A stretch of 64,000 bases of DNA, from contig NZ_CP012945.1 of the NCBI RefSeq assembly GCF_001402915.1, positions 3,015,501-3,079,500 on the forward strand, given 5' to 3'. Shown here one piece after another: positions 62,378 to 64,000 of the stretch. Each line of letters opens with the position of its first letter. Within the stretch, counting starts at the first letter, position 1. Position numbers and translations under genes: made by a program. Below the pieces are notes generated by a model. It was given only the letters and a program-made list of their open reading frames with translations. It was not told the DNA's origin and made no database searches. This DNA comes from Devosia sp. A16. Its GTDB lineage: Bacteria; Pseudomonadota; Alphaproteobacteria; Rhizobiales; Devosiaceae.

Positions 62378-64000
62378 AGCCGTTCAACCTCTCGGACTGG
62401 GCGCTCGAGCACCGCTCGCTGATCTGGTACTTCATGCTGGTCGCGCTGGTGGCCGGCGTCTTCTCCTACCTGCATCTGGGGCGCGAGGAGGATCCGGCCT
62501 TCACCATCCGCACCATGGTGATCGCCGCGCAATGGCCGGGCGCCAAGGCTGAAGACGTGGCGGTGCAGGTCACCGAGCGTATCGAGCGCGAACTGCAGGA
62601 TCTCGAGTCGCTGGACTATACCCGCTCGGTCACCACGGCGGGCAAGACCACGGTGTTCGTCTCGCTGCGCAACGAGACCCCGGCAGCGACCGTGCGCTCG
62701 GTCTGGCTGCAGGTGCGCGCCATGATCGGCGACATCGCCCGCACCTTTCCGCAAGGGGTGCAGGGGCCGTTCTTCAACGATCGCTTCGGTGACGTGTTCG
62801 GCAACATCTATGCCTTTACCGGCGACGGCATTACCCAGCGCCAGCTGCGCGACTATGTCGAGGATGCCCGCTCCAAGGTGCTGACCCTCAAGGAGACTGG
62901 CAGCGTCGAGCTGATCGGCGCCCAGGATGAGGTGGTGAATCTCGAGTTTTCCACCCGCCGGCTGGCGGCGCTCGGGATCAGTGCGCAGCAGGTCATCGCC
63001 ACCCTGCAGGATCAGAATGCCGTCACGAGCTCCGGCGTCATCCAGGCAGGCCCGGAACGGGTCGCGGTGCGGGTGGGCGGCCAGTTCACCTCCGAGGAGA
63101 GCATCCGCCAGATCAACCTGCGGGTGGGTGAACGCTTCTTCCGCCTGGTCGACGTCGCCACCGTCAGCCTCGGCTATGTCGATCCGCCCAGTGCGCTGTT
63201 CCGCTATAACGGCACGCCGGCCATCGGGCTGGCGATCGGCATGCGGGCAGGCGGGAACCTGCTGGAGTTCGGCGAGGCGCTGGACGAGGAGCTGCACAAG
63301 ATCACCGCCGAACTGCCGGTCGGCGTCGACGTGCACCTCGTCTCCGACCAGCCCAAGGTGGTCGAGGAGGCGGTCGACGGCTTCACCCGCGCGCTGTTCG
63401 AAGCCGTCGCCATCGTGCTGGTGGTGAGCTTCCTCAGCCTCGGCCTCCGCGCCGGGCTGGTGGTGGCTTTTTCGATCCCGCTGGTGCTCGCCATCACTTT
63501 CCTCGCCATGGCCTATTTCGGCATCTCGCTGCAGCGTGTGTCGTTGGGCGCGCTGATCATCGCGCTCGGCCTGCTCGTCGATGATGCGATGATCGCGGTC
63601 GAAATGATGGTGTCGCGGCTCGAGGCCGGCGACACGCTGCGCAAGGCAGCTACCGCCGTCTACACTTCGACCGCCTTCCCGATGTTGACCGGCACGCTGG
63701 TCACCGTCGCCGGCTTCATCCCCATCGGGCTCAACCCCAGCCAGGCCGGCGAATTCACCTTCACCCTGTTCGTCGTGCTGGCGGTGGCGCTGCTGGTCTC
63801 CTGGGTGGTCGCCGTGCTGTTCACGCCGTTGATCGGCGTCACCGTGCTGCCCAAGCAGATGAAGCACAAGGCGCACGGCCGCAGCCGGCTGATGGTCGCC
63901 TTCACCGGCCTCATCGAATGGGGCATGCGGCTGCGCTGGGTGACCATCGGCGTGACCCTTGCCATCTTCGCCCTGGCGCTGGGCGGGCTGACGCTGGTGC
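62374..64000 (+). CDS. RND efflux transporter permease (3' end outside window)
   Basis: First 542 residues of an AcrB/HAE1-type or related proton antiporter, normally about 1,020-1,050 aa. GTG 62374 overlaps the adaptor stop (GTGA). Helix 1 (SLIWYFMLVALVAGVFSYLH) is followed by the porter domain (DPAFTIRTMVIAAQWPGAKA) and then helices 2-6 with the family block ALGLLVDDAMIAVEMMVSRL, the DD pair needed for proton transfer. No stop codon in frame to the window end. With two adaptors it would form a TriABC-like pump; substrate unknown. Confidence 0.93.
   Translation, partial: MKPFNLSDWALEHRSLIWYFMLVALVAGVFSYLHLGREEDPAFTIRTMVIAAQWPGAKAEDVAVQVTERIERELQDLESLDYTRSVTTAGKTTVFVSLRNETPAATVRSVWLQVRAMIGDIARTFPQGVQGPFFNDRFGDVFGNIYAFTGDGITQRQLRDYVEDARSKVLTLKETGSVELIGAQDEVVNLEFSTRRLAALGISAQQVIATLQDQNAVTSSGVIQAGPERVAVRVGGQFTSEESIRQINLRVGERFFRLVDVATVSLGYVDPPSALFRYNGTPAIGLAIGMRAGGNLLEFGEALDEELHKITAELPVGVDVHLVSDQPKVVEEAVDGFTRALFEAVAIVLVVSFLSLGLRAGLVVAFSIPLVLAITFLAMAYFGISLQRVSLGALIIALGLLVDDAMIAVEMMVSRLEAGDTLRKAATAVYTSTAFPMLTGTLVTVAGFIPIGLNPSQAGEFTFTLFVVLAVALLVSWVVAVLFTPLIGVTVLPKQMKHKAHGRSRLMVAFTGLIEWGMRLRWVTIGVTLAIFALALGGLTLV

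Noticed and set aside
61792-63876. A 694-codon open frame on the minus strand
   Set aside because: Antisense to the second adaptor and the RND pump genes, both of which have clear family motifs.

Overview
The window reads as an ordinary chromosomal segment of a GC-rich alphaproteobacterium of the order Hyphomicrobiales (Rhizobiales). Devosia or a close relative is my best guess from recalled gene orders; nothing here proves the genus. Supporting signs are the runs rpmH-rnpA-yidC-(x)-engB, ffs-dnaX-ybaB-recR, def-fmt-truA and dapD-dapE, a Tad pilus cluster, and dense intergenic palindromic repeats. I see no prophage, insertion sequence, CRISPR array or plasmid backbone.

Layout. 1-4.0 kb: the end of a Tad/Flp pilus operon (cpaF, tadB, tadC) facing a TPR lipoprotein gene (tadD-like). 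4.1-10.4 kb: M17 aminopeptidase, a MarR-GNAT regulator with a perfect operator palindrome, a 2-hydroxyacid dehydrogenase, a membrane-anchored cytochrome c, prephenate dehydratase and two small hypotheticals. 10.5-13.5 kb: SRP RNA, dnaX, ybaB, recR. 13.6-18.4 kb: a hypothetical, an MHYT-PAS-GGDEF-EAL c-di-GMP enzyme, a leader peptide plus hairpins ahead of a DUF1127-like gene, and rmuC. 18.5-24.7 kb: def, fmt, truA, converging on a tightly overlapped dapD-dapE-membrane protein x3 operon. 24.8-30.4 kb: LOG protein, HAD nucleotidase, a TetR-regulated DHA2 exporter, a YciI protein and a secreted TIM-barrel-like protein.

30.8-39.4 kb: argB; an ECF sigma/anti-sigma pair followed by a secreted fasciclin protein and a Tat-exported methionine sulfoxide reductase B, which look like a periplasmic stress regulon; a glutamine amidotransferase; and the engB / sulfotransferase-like / yidC / rnpA / rpmH block. 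39.6-43.4 kb: a lipoamide-dehydrogenase-like flavoprotein that has lost both redox cysteines, an orphan histidine kinase, tRNA-Arg(ACG) and an alkyl-DNA repair methyltransferase.

43.4-56.5 kb: an eight-gene minus-strand catabolic operon (family 5 solute-binding protein, GHL6-type hydrolase, two permeases, a fused two-domain ATPase, hydroxypyruvate isomerase, tartronate-semialdehyde-type reductase, GH42 beta-galactosidase) with a divergent LacI regulator. 56.6-60.1 kb: a second LacI gene divergent from a 2-hydroxyacid dehydrogenase and a family 1 sugar-binding protein that has no permease genes beside it; the divergent promoter is packed with TTGCAA palindromes. 60.2-64.0 kb: an RND efflux operon with two consecutive lipoprotein adaptors and the first half of the pump, cut by the window edge.

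The points I would follow up first are the ECF/fasciclin/MsrB module with its repeated CTGCGAATARAC box, the cysteine-less flavoprotein, the hydroxypyruvate genes inside a galactoside-type operon, the triplet of coupled membrane proteins behind dapE, and the leader peptide with hairpins at 16.74-16.92 kb.
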